A stretch of DNA of 64,000 nucleotides from Streptomyces sp. HmicA12 (GCF_000373565.1 NZ_KB891820.1:186001-250000); one strand, 5' to 3'. Numbered from the stretch's first letter, positions 51,596 through 60,014 are shown. The notes: a model not told the origin generated them from the letters alone. Program-made: numbers and translations.

Positions 51596-52105
51596 TCAGC
51601 TGTGGAAGCTGATGTACCCGTTGCCGTCACGGTCGTTGGCGGACTTCGTGTACGCGTGGGTGTCCGCGTGCGAGCCCGACGGCTTGTACAGGTAGATCGT
51701 GTCCTTGTCGTTGTTCCACATGAAGTTGCAGTTGGCGCGGTAGACGACGTTCTTCGCGTCCGAGTCCGTGCCCCGCCCGCCGCGCAGGCGGACGTAGTCA
51801 CCGGGCTGGAGGCTGTGGCTCTTGGTGAACGTGAACCTGTTGCCGGTCTTGTCCTTGACCACGTAGCCCTTGAGGTTCACCGTCGCGGTCTTGGAGTAGT
51901 TCTTGATCGTCACGTACTCCTTGTACGTGTTGCCGCCGGAGCAGCGGTTGTCGTCGCTGCCGGGGGCGTCGTACTGGACCCCGCGGACCTTCAGCGCCGA
52001 GCTGTACTCGGTCGCGTACGCGGGGGCGGCCGCCAGCAGGGCCACGGCCGCCATCGCGGAGACGGAGACGACGGAAGCGGCGGCCAGAGCCGGACGTATC
52101 TGCAT
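51596..52105 (-). CDS. Secreted lamin-tail-domain protein
   Basis: The 169-residue product has a signal peptide ending around residue 31 in APAYA, then a single immunoglobulin-like lamin tail domain: ALKVRGVQYDAPGSD, EYVTIKNYSKTATVNLKGY, LQPGDYVRLRGG and a C-terminal strand. Such domains in secreted bacterial proteins are thought to help binding to surfaces or nucleic acids. An internal cysteine pair (in DNRCSGG and RANCNF) is likely a disulfide. Confidence 0.85.
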   Translation of the reverse strand: MQIRPALAAASVVSVSAMAAVALLAAAPAYATEYSSALKVRGVQYDAPGSDDNRCSGGNTYKEYVTIKNYSKTATVNLKGYVVKDKTGNRFTFTKSHSLQPGDYVRLRGGRGTDSDAKNVVYRANCNFMWNNDKDTIYLYKPSGSHADTHAYTKSANDRDGNGYISFHS

Positions 52106-52217
52106 GTTGGTTCCTTAACGGGCTTGCGTGGGAGGCCAGTTGCACACGTGTGTGGCACGAGTTGGACACACCGTCTTCACGTTTGGTTGTACGCGCGAGG
52201 GGCCATGTGGGCCCGAG

Positions 52218-53126
52218 TTACGGAACCCGGTACGTCTCCCCGTACACCCGCCACGTCAGGGGCGTCTTCAGCGACAGATTCCCGTCGTAGAGGAAGCTGC
52301 GCTGGGCCGTGTCGATGCGGGACGTGTCGATGTCCGCCTTCTTCGTCTTCATGGCCTTGCGGCGGATGTCGAGGAAGATGTCGAGGTACTCCTTCTCCTT
52401 GCCGCCCTCCGACGGGCTGTCCGCCTCCTTGAGTGCCGCCTCGCGCAGGCCGTAGAAGCCGGTCGGGCCGGTGCCGGGGCCGTGGAAGACCATCGCGTCG
52501 TAGTAGATGAACTGGCCCAGCGTGCCGAGTCCGTCGAGCTTGGCGAGGCGGACCGCCGGGTCGAAGTAGACGCGGTCGCGCTCCTCGTCCTGGGTGTCGC
52601 GGAACGCCTTGCGCGTGGCCTCCTGCTTCCAGGCCGCGGTGAAGCCGGGGTCGAGGCCCTGGTGGGAGTCCGTGCCGTCGACCTTGCGCAGGGCGGGGAG
52701 ATAGTCGGCGAGGGCGTTGCCGGGGTGGGCCTTCGTGTAGCGCTCGACCAGGGTCAGCAGGTCGTGGGTGCCGGTGCAGAAGCCGATGATGCCGGCCGTG
52801 TAGCCCTGACCGTCGCCGATGTCCTCCACGTAGCCGTACGCGCTGCGCCAGTCGAGAGTGGAGTTCTCGGCGCTCGCGACGATCCGCTGGGCCAGCTCCT
52901 TCTTCGCCGGGGCGGCGAGGCCGGGCGGCAGGTCCGCGATGAGCTCGTCGTCGGCCTTGCGTTCCGCGGCCGACTTGTCGTCGTCGTACGGCTGCGCGGA
53001 CGCCGATGAATCCGGGCGGGCGGAGGAGGCGTCGCCCTTGCCGTCGGGCGACAAGAAGTAGAACGCCGCCGTGGTCACGGGGGCCACGGCCAAGAAGGAG
53101 AGGAACAGGCATCCGGCGCGTTTCAT
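52218..53126 (-). CDS. Secreted/anchored GH46 chitosanase
   Basis: The 302-residue protein carries an N-terminal hydrophobic anchor, a low-complexity linker and a GH46 domain very like Streptomyces N174 chitosanase. The catalytic acid Glu87 (VASAENSTLDW) and base Asp105 (EDIGDGQGYT) are 18 residues apart as in the N174 enzyme (22 and 40), and GIIGFCTGTHD, ERDRVYFDPAV and YYDAMVFHGPG follow. The N-terminal segment lacks a clear signal-peptidase site, so the enzyme may stay membrane-attached. It degrades chitosan outside the cell. ATG 53126 is preferred to GTG 53135. Confidence 0.9.
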   Translation of the reverse strand: MKRAGCLFLSFLAVAPVTTAAFYFLSPDGKGDASSARPDSSASAQPYDDDKSAAERKADDELIADLPPGLAAPAKKELAQRIVASAENSTLDWRSAYGYVEDIGDGQGYTAGIIGFCTGTHDLLTLVERYTKAHPGNALADYLPALRKVDGTDSHQGLDPGFTAAWKQEATRKAFRDTQDEERDRVYFDPAVRLAKLDGLGTLGQFIYYDAMVFHGPGTGPTGFYGLREAALKEADSPSEGGKEKEYLDIFLDIRRKAMKTKKADIDTSRIDTAQRSFLYDGNLSLKTPLTWRVYGETYRVP

Positions 53127-53154
53127 GCGGCACACAGTAAGCGCACTCCCGCTA

Positions 53155-53169
53155 TTGACTGAAAGTCAA
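53155..53169. promoter_or_regulatory. Candidate operator upstream of the chitosanase gene
   Basis: TTGACT-GAA-AGTCAA is a perfect inverted repeat 29 bases upstream of the chitosanase ATG. Chitosanase genes in Streptomyces and Kitasatospora are controlled by the ROK-family repressor CsnR at a short palindrome, and this site is a candidate. The exact CsnR consensus is not certain from memory. Confidence 0.45.
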
Positions 53170-53227
53170 ACGAGGGTCAGGCTCGGCCGAGGCCGCCGTT
53201 CCCGCCCTCGAGGTCACAGGAGGTCCT

Positions 53228-53440
53228 GTGAGCAACGAAGCGTTGGCACGACTGAGCGATGAGCTCGGGTCCCCACCGCCGCAAGCCATAAGGGAGTTGA
53301 GCGCCGAGTGGGTCACCGTCCTCGCCCAACGGCTCGGTGCTCTGCGCCGAGGGCTGGGAGCACACGAGCGGCGGCCTGCAGCCGCGCGGCCGGGCCTGCG
53401 TGGAGGTCCACTTCTAGTCCGCCCGCGGGTCCGCCTCTGA
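53228..53440 (+). CDS. Small ORF, possibly a degenerate gene
   Basis: A GTG with the strong ribosome site AGGAGG five bases upstream opens a 70-residue frame beginning with SNEALARLSDELGSPPP. After about residue 40 it becomes arginine-rich and unlike a protein. In the next frame the same stretch (53301-53417) reads SSPNGSVLCAEGWEHTSGG and ends RACVEVHF before a TAG, which looks more protein-like. The two halves may be remnants of different genes or of one frameshifted gene. I do not recognise either half. Confidence 0.4.
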   Translation: MSNEALARLSDELGSPPPQAIRELSAEWVTVLAQRLGALRRGLGAHERRPAAARPGLRGGPLLVRPRVRL

Positions 53441-53474
53441 GCGGTACTTCCGCGGTCCCGTACGCTCGACGTCC

Positions 53475-54044
53475 ATGATCGACCTCGACGTACGGGACCT
53501 GCCCGCCGCGGACCGGACCGCCGTCCCCTGGAAGAACGGCGGCGGTGTCACCCGCGAGATCCTCTGCCGTCCGCAGGGCGCGGGGATGGCGGACTTCCAG
53601 TGGCGGGTGAGCCTCGCCGAGGTCGCGGCCGACGGGCCGTTCTCCGCGTTCCCCGGCGTCGACCGCACTCTCACCATGGTCGAGGGCGACGGCATGGAAC
53701 TGACCGTCGGCGGCACGACCGCCCTCGTCGACTCTCCTTACGTGCCACGGGACTTCGCCGGTGACGTCGACACCGACTGCCGCCTGCTGGGCGCCGGGAA
53801 CGTCGTCAACCTCAACGTCATGTGGCGGCGCGACGCCCTCGCCGTACCGCCGTCCGTCGCCGTGGTGCGCGGCCGGTTGCCCCTGGGGCCCGGCCGCTCC
53901 CTCGTCGTCGCGCTGGACGAGGAGGGCGCGGAGGTGGCGGGCCGGGTGCTCGGACGGTACGACGCCGTGCTCGTCACCGGCGCCGCGCCGCTCCGTGCCG
54001 CGGGACCCACCGCCGTGATCTCCGTCGGCTCCGCTACCCGTTGA
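53475..54044 (+). CDS. HutD/Ves-family cupin protein
   Basis: The 189-residue protein has the HutD start TAVPWKNGGGVTREI and the segment DFQWRVSLAEVAADGPFSAFPGVDRTL. HutD is a bicupin linked in other bacteria to histidine utilisation, with an unclear role. No hut genes are next to it here. Its 3' end overlaps the convergent aldo-keto reductase gene by 11 bases. Confidence 0.88.
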   Translation: MIDLDVRDLPAADRTAVPWKNGGGVTREILCRPQGAGMADFQWRVSLAEVAADGPFSAFPGVDRTLTMVEGDGMELTVGGTTALVDSPYVPRDFAGDVDTDCRLLGAGNVVNLNVMWRRDALAVPPSVAVVRGRLPLGPGRSLVVALDEEGAEVAGRVLGRYDAVLVTGAAPLRAAGPTAVISVGSATR

Positions 54045-54915
54045 TCCTCTTGAACTGGTCCTCCGTCAGCGCGAGTTGGAGCGCCGCCACGTTCTCCTCC
54101 AGATGAGCGGGGGACGACGTGCCCGGGATGGGCACGATGTTCGGGGAGCGGTGCAACTGCCAGGCGAGCGCCACCTGCGACGGGCTCGCGCCCAGCTCGC
54201 CCGCCACGGCCGCGAGAGGGCTGTCCGGTCCGGCGAGCTCACCCATGGCGATCGGGAAGAACGGCAGGAACGCGATGCCGCGCGCGGCCGTGTGGTCCAC
54301 GACGGCCTCGTGCTCCCGCGTCGCCAGGTTGTACATGTTCTGCACACTCGCGATCGGCGCGATCGCCTCGGCCGCCGTCACCTGCTCGACACTCACCTCG
54401 GACAGCCCGATGTGCCGGACCTTGCCCTCCTCCTGAAGCTGCCGCAGCGCGCCGATCTGCTCCTCCAGGGGGTACTCCGGGTCGATCCGGTGCAGCTGGA
54501 GCAGATCGATCCGGTCCGACTTCAGCCGCCGCAGGGCGAGTTCGGCCTGCTGGCGCAGGTAGGCCGGGTGGCCGAGCGGCACCCACTCGCCGACGGAGGG
54601 GCGGACGACGCCGACCTTGGTGGCGATCGTCACGCCGTCCCGGTACGGGTGCAGCGCCTCGGCGATCAGCTCCTCGTTCGCGCCGAGCGCGTACGCGTCG
54701 GCCGTGTCGAAGAGGGTGACGCCGAGGTCGGCGGCCCGGCGCAGCAGCGCGACGGCGGCGTCGCGGTCGGTGGGGGCCCGCCAGATCGGGGCGCCGGCGC
54801 CGGAGCGGTCGGCCGGGGCGCCGGTGAGGCGCATCGCCCCGTAGCCGATACGGGAGACGGGAAGATCGGAGCCGAGTGCGAAGGTTGTGTGCGTCAGGTT
54901 CGTCATGTTCGTCAT
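54034..54915 (-). CDS. Aldo/keto reductase
   Basis: The 293-residue NADPH-dependent reductase contains the catalytic set in order: Asp and Tyr in FDTADAYALG, Lys in VTIATKVGV and His in LLQLHRIDPE. IPIPGTSSPAHLEENVAAL near the C-terminus forms the cofactor-binding end. It is divergent from a MerR-type gene with a palindrome in the shared space, so it is probably the target of that regulator. Confidence 0.92.
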   Translation of the reverse strand: MTNMTNLTHTTFALGSDLPVSRIGYGAMRLTGAPADRSGAGAPIWRAPTDRDAAVALLRRAADLGVTLFDTADAYALGANEELIAEALHPYRDGVTIATKVGVVRPSVGEWVPLGHPAYLRQQAELALRRLKSDRIDLLQLHRIDPEYPLEEQIGALRQLQEEGKVRHIGLSEVSVEQVTAAEAIAPIASVQNMYNLATREHEAVVDHTAARGIAFLPFFPIAMGELAGPDSPLAAVAGELGASPSQVALAWQLHRSPNIVPIPGTSSPAHLEENVAALQLALTEDQFKRING

Positions 54916-54932
54916 GACGGCGACGCTATGAG

Positions 54933-54963
54933 CTCACATACATGTGAGGTTCAAGTGCCTGTG
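54933..54963. promoter_or_regulatory. Shared operator for the MerR gene and the aldo/keto reductase gene
   Basis: CTCACA-TACA-TGTGAG is a perfect inverted repeat at 54933-54948, followed by GTTCAAGTGCCTGTGAGG, which contains the TTCAAGTG half-site often seen under MerR-type regulators. It lies between the two divergent genes. Confidence 0.55.
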
Positions 54964-55008
54964 AGGGGAGTCACATTGAGCTCGGGGGATGGTTCAGGGG
55001 CCGCGGCG

Positions 55009-55353
55009 ATGAGGATCGGCGAGCTGTCGGCACAGACCGGCGTCAGCGTGCGCCTGTTGCGGTACTACGAGGAACAGGGCCTGCTCACCGCGGGCCGCAC
55101 CGCCGGCGGACAGCGCGTGTACGACGCCGGGGCGCCCCGCACCGTACGCCGCATCCGGGCCTTCCTCGGCGCGGGTCTGCCCACCCGTGTCATCCGGGAG
55201 ATCCTCGACTGCGTGTGCGGCAGCGAGGCCGAGGTGGAGCCGTGCCTGACGCCGGTGCTCCTCGGCCGACTGCGGGAGATCGAGGAGCGCATCGAGGACC
55301 TCCAGGGCTCACGGGCCTCCCTCACCGGCATCCTGGCGGCCACCCGAGGCTAG
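55009..55353 (+). CDS. MerR-family regulator
   Basis: The 114-residue protein has the MerR winged helix MRIGELSAQTGVSVRLLRYYEEQGLL at residues 1-26, then a coiled helix for dimerisation. Its C-terminal part holds Cys-Val-Cys and a further cysteine in EVEPCLTP, spacing that could bind metal or sense redox state. ATG 55009 fits the family start; an upstream GTG at 54961 would add 16 residues. It is divergent from the aldo/keto reductase gene. Confidence 0.87.
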   Translation: MRIGELSAQTGVSVRLLRYYEEQGLLTAGRTAGGQRVYDAGAPRTVRRIRAFLGAGLPTRVIREILDCVCGSEAEVEPCLTPVLLGRLREIEERIEDLQGSRASLTGILAATRG

Positions 55354-55372
55354 GCGGGGCCCGCGAGTGCGC

Positions 55373-56113
55373 TCATCCGGTGGTCGAGCCGCCGTCCACC
55401 GTGAACTCCGCCCCCGTGACGTACGACGCCGCGTCCGACGCGAGGAACAGGACCAGTCCGCCGACCTCGTCCGGGCGGCCGATCCGGCCGAGCGGCAGGT
55501 GCGACCAGTCGCGCCCGGTGGCCGTCCGTCGCACCATCGGGGTGTCGATCGCGCCCGGGTGCACGGAGTTCACCCGGATCCCGTGCGGGGCGAGGTCGAG
55601 CGCGGAGGACCGGGTGAGCCCGCGCAGGCCGAACTTCGACGAGCCGTACGCCGCGTGGTTCTTGATGCCGACGAGCCCGGCCGTCGAGGAGATGTTCACG
55701 ATCGACCCGCCGCCCACGGACCGCATGGCCGGCACGACGGCCTGGATCCCCAGGAACGGGCCGAGCAGATTGACCCGCAGCAGCGTCTCGAAGTTCTCGT
55801 ACGTCTCGTCCTCGACGGAGGCGGTGCGCCACAGCGCCGCGTTGTTCACGAGGACGTCGAGCCGCCCGAAGGAGTCGAGCGCGGTGCGCACGGCGGCGGC
55901 CCAGCCGTCGGCGGACGTGACGTCGTGCCGTACGAACACCCCCTGCCCATCGAGGGACTTGGCGACCTCCTGCCCCTCCTCCTCGCGTACGTCGGTGAGG
56001 ACGACCCGCGCCCCGGCCTCGGCGAACAGCCGGGCCTCGGCGGCGCCCTGGCCGCGCCCGGCACCGGTGATCAGCGCGACTTTCCCGTCCAACGACCGTG
56101 CTGATGTGCTCAC
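55373..56113 (-). CDS. SDR oxidoreductase, 3alpha/20beta-hydroxysteroid dehydrogenase-like
   Basis: A 246-residue classical short-chain dehydrogenase with the cofactor motif TGAGRGQG, NNAALW, the catalytic serine in NISSTAGLVG and the YGSSK pair, and a C-terminal SYVTGAEFTVDGGSTTG. The C-terminal segment and RVNSVHPG resemble Streptomyces 3alpha/20beta-hydroxysteroid dehydrogenase. The GTG start at 56113 follows GAGGGGAG. It is divergent from the PadR gene, with a palindrome between them, and lies 0.8 kb from the KstR2-like cluster. Confidence 0.88.
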   Translation of the reverse strand: MSTSARSLDGKVALITGAGRGQGAAEARLFAEAGARVVLTDVREEEGQEVAKSLDGQGVFVRHDVTSADGWAAAVRTALDSFGRLDVLVNNAALWRTASVEDETYENFETLLRVNLLGPFLGIQAVVPAMRSVGGGSIVNISSTAGLVGIKNHAAYGSSKFGLRGLTRSSALDLAPHGIRVNSVHPGAIDTPMVRRTATGRDWSHLPLGRIGRPDEVGGLVLFLASDAASYVTGAEFTVDGGSTTG

Positions 56114-56140
56114 TTGGCAGGGCTCCCCTCCGCGAGTGGA

Positions 56141-56161
56141 GGTATGTCTAGCAGTCATACC
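56141..56161. promoter_or_regulatory. Operator between SDR and PadR genes
   Basis: GGTATG-TCTAGCAGT-CATACC is an inverted repeat with six-base arms in the divergent promoter space. Its size fits a PadR dimer site, so the PadR gene may control itself and the SDR. Confidence 0.55.
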
Positions 56162-56193
56162 TGGAGGGAGGAAGGGGCTCGTAGACTGCCGCC

Positions 56194-56847
56194 GTGGCTG
56201 AGAAGGCGGAGCACGAGAAGAGGCCCGTTGTCCGGAAGGCGCCGCGGGCGGTGGCGCGGGAGGAGTCCGACGGGCGTCCGGCGCTGCCCGCCACCGGCTG
56301 GGCGGTGCTCGGGCTGCTGTCGTTCGGTGAGGAACTGTCCGGCTACGACCTGAAGAAGTGGGCCGACTACTCGCTCCGGTTCATCTACTGGAGCCCGTCG
56401 TTCAGCCAGATCTACGGCGAGCTGAAGCGTCTGGAGAGCGTCGGTTACGTCGCCTCGCGCCAGGTCGCCCAGGAGACCGGCAGCCGCGACAAGCGCGTCT
56501 ACACGATCACGGACGAGGGCATGGACGCCGTGCGCACCTGGGCGCGCACGGCCCCGGTCGACCCGCCCGTGCTGAAGCACAACCCGATGATGCGGCTCTG
56601 GCTCGGCCACCTCCTGGAGGCCGAACAGGCGCGGGACGTCCTGGAGCGGCACCGCGCGTACGCGGAGACGATGCGCGAACAGGCCGAGGCCGACGCACGG
56701 GACTCCGCGGGGGAGCCCGCGTGGCGCTATCCGCAGCTGATGCTGCGCTGGGCCGAGCGGTACTACGCGGCCGAGCGGGACCTGGCGGACGGGATGCTGA
56801 AGGACCTGCGGGAACTGGGAGGCCCAGGGGGAGAGCAGGCGGAGTGA
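56194..56847 (+). CDS. PadR-family regulator
   Basis: The 217-residue protein has a basic N-terminal extension of about 28 residues, a winged helix (GWAVLGLLSFGEELSGYDLK to VYTITDEG) and a helical C-terminal dimerisation domain. PadR repressors often respond to phenolic acids or drugs. It begins 33 bases from a palindrome shared with the SDR gene. A GTG start is used. It is convergent with the acyl-CoA dehydrogenase gene. Confidence 0.88.
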   Translation: MAEKAEHEKRPVVRKAPRAVAREESDGRPALPATGWAVLGLLSFGEELSGYDLKKWADYSLRFIYWSPSFSQIYGELKRLESVGYVASRQVAQETGSRDKRVYTITDEGMDAVRTWARTAPVDPPVLKHNPMMRLWLGHLLEAEQARDVLERHRAYAETMREQAEADARDSAGEPAWRYPQLMLRWAERYYAAERDLADGMLKDLRELGGPGGEQAE

Positions 56848-56935
56848 GCGGTCGCCGCACCGACGACGAGCGTGAGGCACCGCACCTCGCCCACGCCCGC
56901 ACCCTCCCGCGCCCACGCCCATACCTCGACCTTGC

Positions 56936-57922
56936 CTAGGCCCTGGCCCGCGCCCGGCCCCTTGCCGTTGACGCCACCCGCTCCCGGCACTGCGCGGGCG
57001 TCCCCCACGCGTCCCGCAGCGGCCGCGCCTTCCTGAGCCACAGCGACAGGTCGAGCTCCGCGGTGTAACCCACCGCGCCGTGCAGCTGGAGCGCGGCGCG
57101 CGCCGCCGCGTACGCCGCCTCGCCCGCCGTGAGCTTGGCCGCCGCGATGTCGGCCGACGTCATCGACAGCGCCGCACCGAACAGCAGGGGCCGCGCGAAC
57201 TCCAGGCCCAGGAGCGCGTCCGCGAGCCGGTGCTTGACCGCCTGGAACGAGCCGATCGGCACCCCGAACTGCCTTCGCCGGCCCACGTACGCGACGGTTC
57301 TGCGCAGCAGCTCCAGACCGACACCGAGGGACTGCGCGGCGGTCAGCAGCGCGGCCAGATCCGTCGCCCGGGTCACCGCTCCCGCCGCGTCCCGGGCGAG
57401 CACCTCGCCCGATCCGTCCGGCCGGAACAGACGGCGGGCGGGATCGGCGGACTCGGTGAGCGGCCCGTGACCGCCGGTCAGCCGCACCGTGCCGCCCTCC
57501 GCCACGAACACCGCGTCGGCCGCGTCCGCGTCCAGGGCGTACGCCCCCGCGCCGAGGGTCACCACGGCCTCCCCGGCCGCGATCCGCGGCAGCCACTCCT
57601 TGGCGGCCCCCGCGGCATGGGGCGACCCGGCGAGCAGCGCGGCAACCGCCGCCGTCTCCACGAGCGGACCCGGCACCGCGTGCCGCCCCAACTCGACGTA
57701 CGCCACCGCCAGTTCGACCGGCAGCAGACCCATCCCGTCGTACGGCTCGGGGACGGCGAGCGCGAAGACCCCGGTCCCGGCGATCCGCGACCACAGCGCC
57801 CGCCCCGGGGCCGGGTCGCCGTCCGCCCACGCCCGGATCACCGAAGGGGTGTCCGACGCGCCCAGCATCCGGTCGAGCGTGCGGCCGAACTCGGCCTGCT
57901 CCGCGTCCAGGAGGAACCTCAT
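56936..57922 (-). CDS. Acyl-CoA dehydrogenase, short FadE32-like subunit
   Basis: The 328-residue protein has the N-terminal RFLLDAEQAEFGRTLDRML and the late QLHGAVGYTAELDLSLWLR, typical of the shorter, catalytically weak half of heteromeric acyl-CoA dehydrogenases in steroid catabolism (FadE32-like). It lacks an obvious catalytic glutamate. Such subunits form alpha2beta2 complexes with a partner, here the next gene upstream, which it overlaps by TGATG. It is the distal gene of a three-gene operon. Confidence 0.82.
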   Translation of the reverse strand: MRFLLDAEQAEFGRTLDRMLGASDTPSVIRAWADGDPAPGRALWSRIAGTGVFALAVPEPYDGMGLLPVELAVAYVELGRHAVPGPLVETAAVAALLAGSPHAAGAAKEWLPRIAAGEAVVTLGAGAYALDADAADAVFVAEGGTVRLTGGHGPLTESADPARRLFRPDGSGEVLARDAAGAVTRATDLAALLTAAQSLGVGLELLRRTVAYVGRRRQFGVPIGSFQAVKHRLADALLGLEFARPLLFGAALSMTSADIAAAKLTAGEAAYAAARAALQLHGAVGYTAELDLSLWLRKARPLRDAWGTPAQCRERVASTARGRARARA

Positions 57923-59061
57923 CAGCGGCGTCCCTTCGGCAGGCCGAGCAGCCGCTCGGCGATGATGTCGCGCTGGATCTCGTTCGTCCCCGCGTAGATC
58001 GGTCCGGCGAGCGAGAAGACGTACCCCTCGGCCCACTCGCCCGCCGCCGACTCGCCGTCCGCGCCCAGCAGTTCCAGCGCCGTCTCGTGCAGCGCGATGT
58101 CGTACTCGGACCAGAACACCTTGTTCAGGCTCGACTCCGCGCCGATCCGCTCGCCCGCCGCGAAACGCGACGCGTTGGCGTACGTGAACAGCTGGTACGC
58201 GCGCGCCCCGACCAGCGCGTCCGCCACCCGGTCCCGGACCGCCGGATCCGCGCCACGCTCCCGCCACAGGCGGTGGAGGCGGTCGGCGGAGGCGAGGAAG
58301 CGGCCGGGGGAGCGCAGGGTGAGCCCCCGCTCGTTGCCCGTCGTCGACATCGCGATCCGCCAGCCGTTGCCGGGCTCCCCGATCACGTCCTCGTCCGGCA
58401 CGAACACGTCGTCCAGGAACAGCTCGGCGAAGGCCGGCCTGCCGTCGAGGCGGCCGATGGGGCGGACCGTGACACCGGGCGCGCGCAGGTCGAACATCAG
58501 GTACGTGAGCCCCTGGTGCGGCTTGGGCGCGTCCGGGTCCGTGCGGAAGATGCCGAAGGCCCGGTCCGCGAACGCCGCCCGCGACGACCAGGTCTTCTGC
58601 CCGCTGAGCAGCCAGCCGCCGTCCGTGCGGACCGCCCGCGAGCGCAGCGAGGCCAGGTCCGAACCCGCCTCCGGCTCCGACCAGGCCTGCGCCCAGATCA
58701 CCTCGCCGCTCGCCATCGACGGGAGGACCCGCGCCCGCTGCTCGTCCGTCGCGTGATCGAACAGGGTCGGGGCGAGGAGGTTGATGCCGTTCTGCGAGAC
58801 GCGGCCCGGGGCGCCCGCCGCGTAGTACTCCTCCTCGAAGACCAGCCACCTGAAGATGTCGACGCCCCGGCCTCCGAACTCCTCGGGCCACGACACCACC
58901 GACCAGCGGTCCGCGGAGAGTTCGGCCTCCCACGCGCGGTGCGCGGCGAAGCCCTCCTCCGTCTCCAGCGACGGCAGCGGCTCGGCCGGCACGTGGGCCG
59001 CGAGCCACTCCCGCGCCTCGGCGCGGAACGCGTCCTCGTCCGGGGTGAATTGCAGATCCAT
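57922..59061 (-). CDS. Acyl-CoA dehydrogenase, FadE31-like
   Basis: This 379-residue flavoprotein shows WAQAWSEPEAGSDLASL, GQKTWSSRAAFADRAFG and the C-terminal GPIYAGTNEIQRDIIAERLLG, all highly reminiscent of FadE31 and FadE30 of mycobacterial steroid degradation. It is likely the FAD-binding catalytic subunit paired with the short subunit downstream. The start ATG overlaps the enoyl-CoA hydratase stop by one base. Confidence 0.88.
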   Translation of the reverse strand: MDLQFTPDEDAFRAEAREWLAAHVPAEPLPSLETEEGFAAHRAWEAELSADRWSVVSWPEEFGGRGVDIFRWLVFEEEYYAAGAPGRVSQNGINLLAPTLFDHATDEQRARVLPSMASGEVIWAQAWSEPEAGSDLASLRSRAVRTDGGWLLSGQKTWSSRAAFADRAFGIFRTDPDAPKPHQGLTYLMFDLRAPGVTVRPIGRLDGRPAFAELFLDDVFVPDEDVIGEPGNGWRIAMSTTGNERGLTLRSPGRFLASADRLHRLWRERGADPAVRDRVADALVGARAYQLFTYANASRFAAGERIGAESSLNKVFWSEYDIALHETALELLGADGESAAGEWAEGYVFSLAGPIYAGTNEIQRDIIAERLLGLPKGRR

Positions 59062-59933
59062 CACGCACCCGCCTTCTTCATGGCATGGACGTCCATGCCG
59101 CCCAGGGGGTCGGCCGCCGTCTCCGCGTTGTGCGCGTGCGCCAGGTGGTGCAGGCCGAACACCGAGTCCATGCCCGCGTGCAGGCCCTGAAGGTCCTCCG
59201 CCTGGTTCACCGCGCGCTTGGTGAGCGCGAGCCCGAGGCGCGGCATGTCGGCGACGCGCTCCGCCAGCCCACGCGTCACCGAGGCGAGTTCGGCGCGGTC
59301 CTCCACCACCCGGTTCACCATCCCCACCTCGTACGCCCGCCGCGCGCTCATCCGGTCGCCCGTGAACAGGAACTCCTTCGCGATCCGCGGCGGCATCACC
59401 CAGGGGTGCGCGAAGTACTCGACGCCCGGAATGCCCATCCGCACCACCGGGTCCGCGAAGAACGCGTCCTCGCTCGCCACGATCAGGTCGCACACCCACG
59501 CCAGCATCAATCCGCCCGCCACGCACGCCCCGTGGACCGAGGCGATCACCGGCTTCGGCAGCTCGCGCCACCGGCGGCACATGCCCAGATACACCTCCGA
59601 CTCGCGCGCGAACCGGGACTCCGCGCCCCGCTTGTCGGAGTGGTCCCACCACAGCCCGGCCCGCCGCTCGAACGCCAGATGCGCGTCCCGCTCCGGGGTG
59701 CCGATGTCGTGCCCCGCGGAGAAGTGCTCGCCCGCACCCGCGAGCACGACGACCTTCACGTCACCGTCCTCGGCCGCGCGATAGAACGCCTCGTCCAGGG
59801 CGTACGTCATCGCCGAGTTCTGCGCGTTGCGATACCGGGGCCGGTTCATCGTCACGTACGCGACCCGGCCCCTGGCCTCGTACAGCACGGGCGGCTCGGA
59901 GGCGGAGTCTGCTGCGGGCTGTGCTGCGGGCAT
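59061..59933 (-). CDS. Enoyl-CoA hydratase/isomerase family protein
   Basis: A 290-residue crotonase-fold enzyme. The oxyanion-hole parts are FSAGHDIGTPERD and HGACVAGGLMLAWVCDL, and the family glutamate position lies at VRMGIPGVEYFAHP, where the aligned catalytic Glu is not obvious. It might be a hydratase, isomerase or ring-cleaving hydrolase; it is not clearly EchA20. It starts 33 bases from a KstR2-type box and is first in the minus-strand operon. Confidence 0.87.
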   Translation of the reverse strand: MPAAQPAADSASEPPVLYEARGRVAYVTMNRPRYRNAQNSAMTYALDEAFYRAAEDGDVKVVVLAGAGEHFSAGHDIGTPERDAHLAFERRAGLWWDHSDKRGAESRFARESEVYLGMCRRWRELPKPVIASVHGACVAGGLMLAWVCDLIVASEDAFFADPVVRMGIPGVEYFAHPWVMPPRIAKEFLFTGDRMSARRAYEVGMVNRVVEDRAELASVTRGLAERVADMPRLGLALTKRAVNQAEDLQGLHAGMDSVFGLHHLAHAHNAETAADPLGGMDVHAMKKAGA

Positions 59934-59949
59934 CGGGCATCATCCTTCC

Positions 59950-59967
59950 CTAACAAGTGTTTGGTAG
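59950..59967. promoter_or_regulatory. Candidate KstR2-type operator
   Basis: The site CTAACAAGTGTTTGGTAG fits the mycobacterial KstR2 consensus recalled as AnCAAGnnCTTGnT with one mismatch (AACAAGTGTTTGGT at 59952-59965). It lies between the divergent enoyl-CoA hydratase and IpdF-like genes, where one bound dimer could control both operons. Confidence 0.6.
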
Positions 59968-60014
59968 GTTACCGTAGCCGCATGAGCAGCGTCGAGGAGT
60001 CAGGAGGCGTGCGT

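Noticed and set aside
59982..60014. ATG 59982 as the start of the IpdF-like gene
   Set aside because: It has no ribosome site, while ATG 60015 has AGGAGG at seven bases. The site lies close to the candidate KstR2 box.
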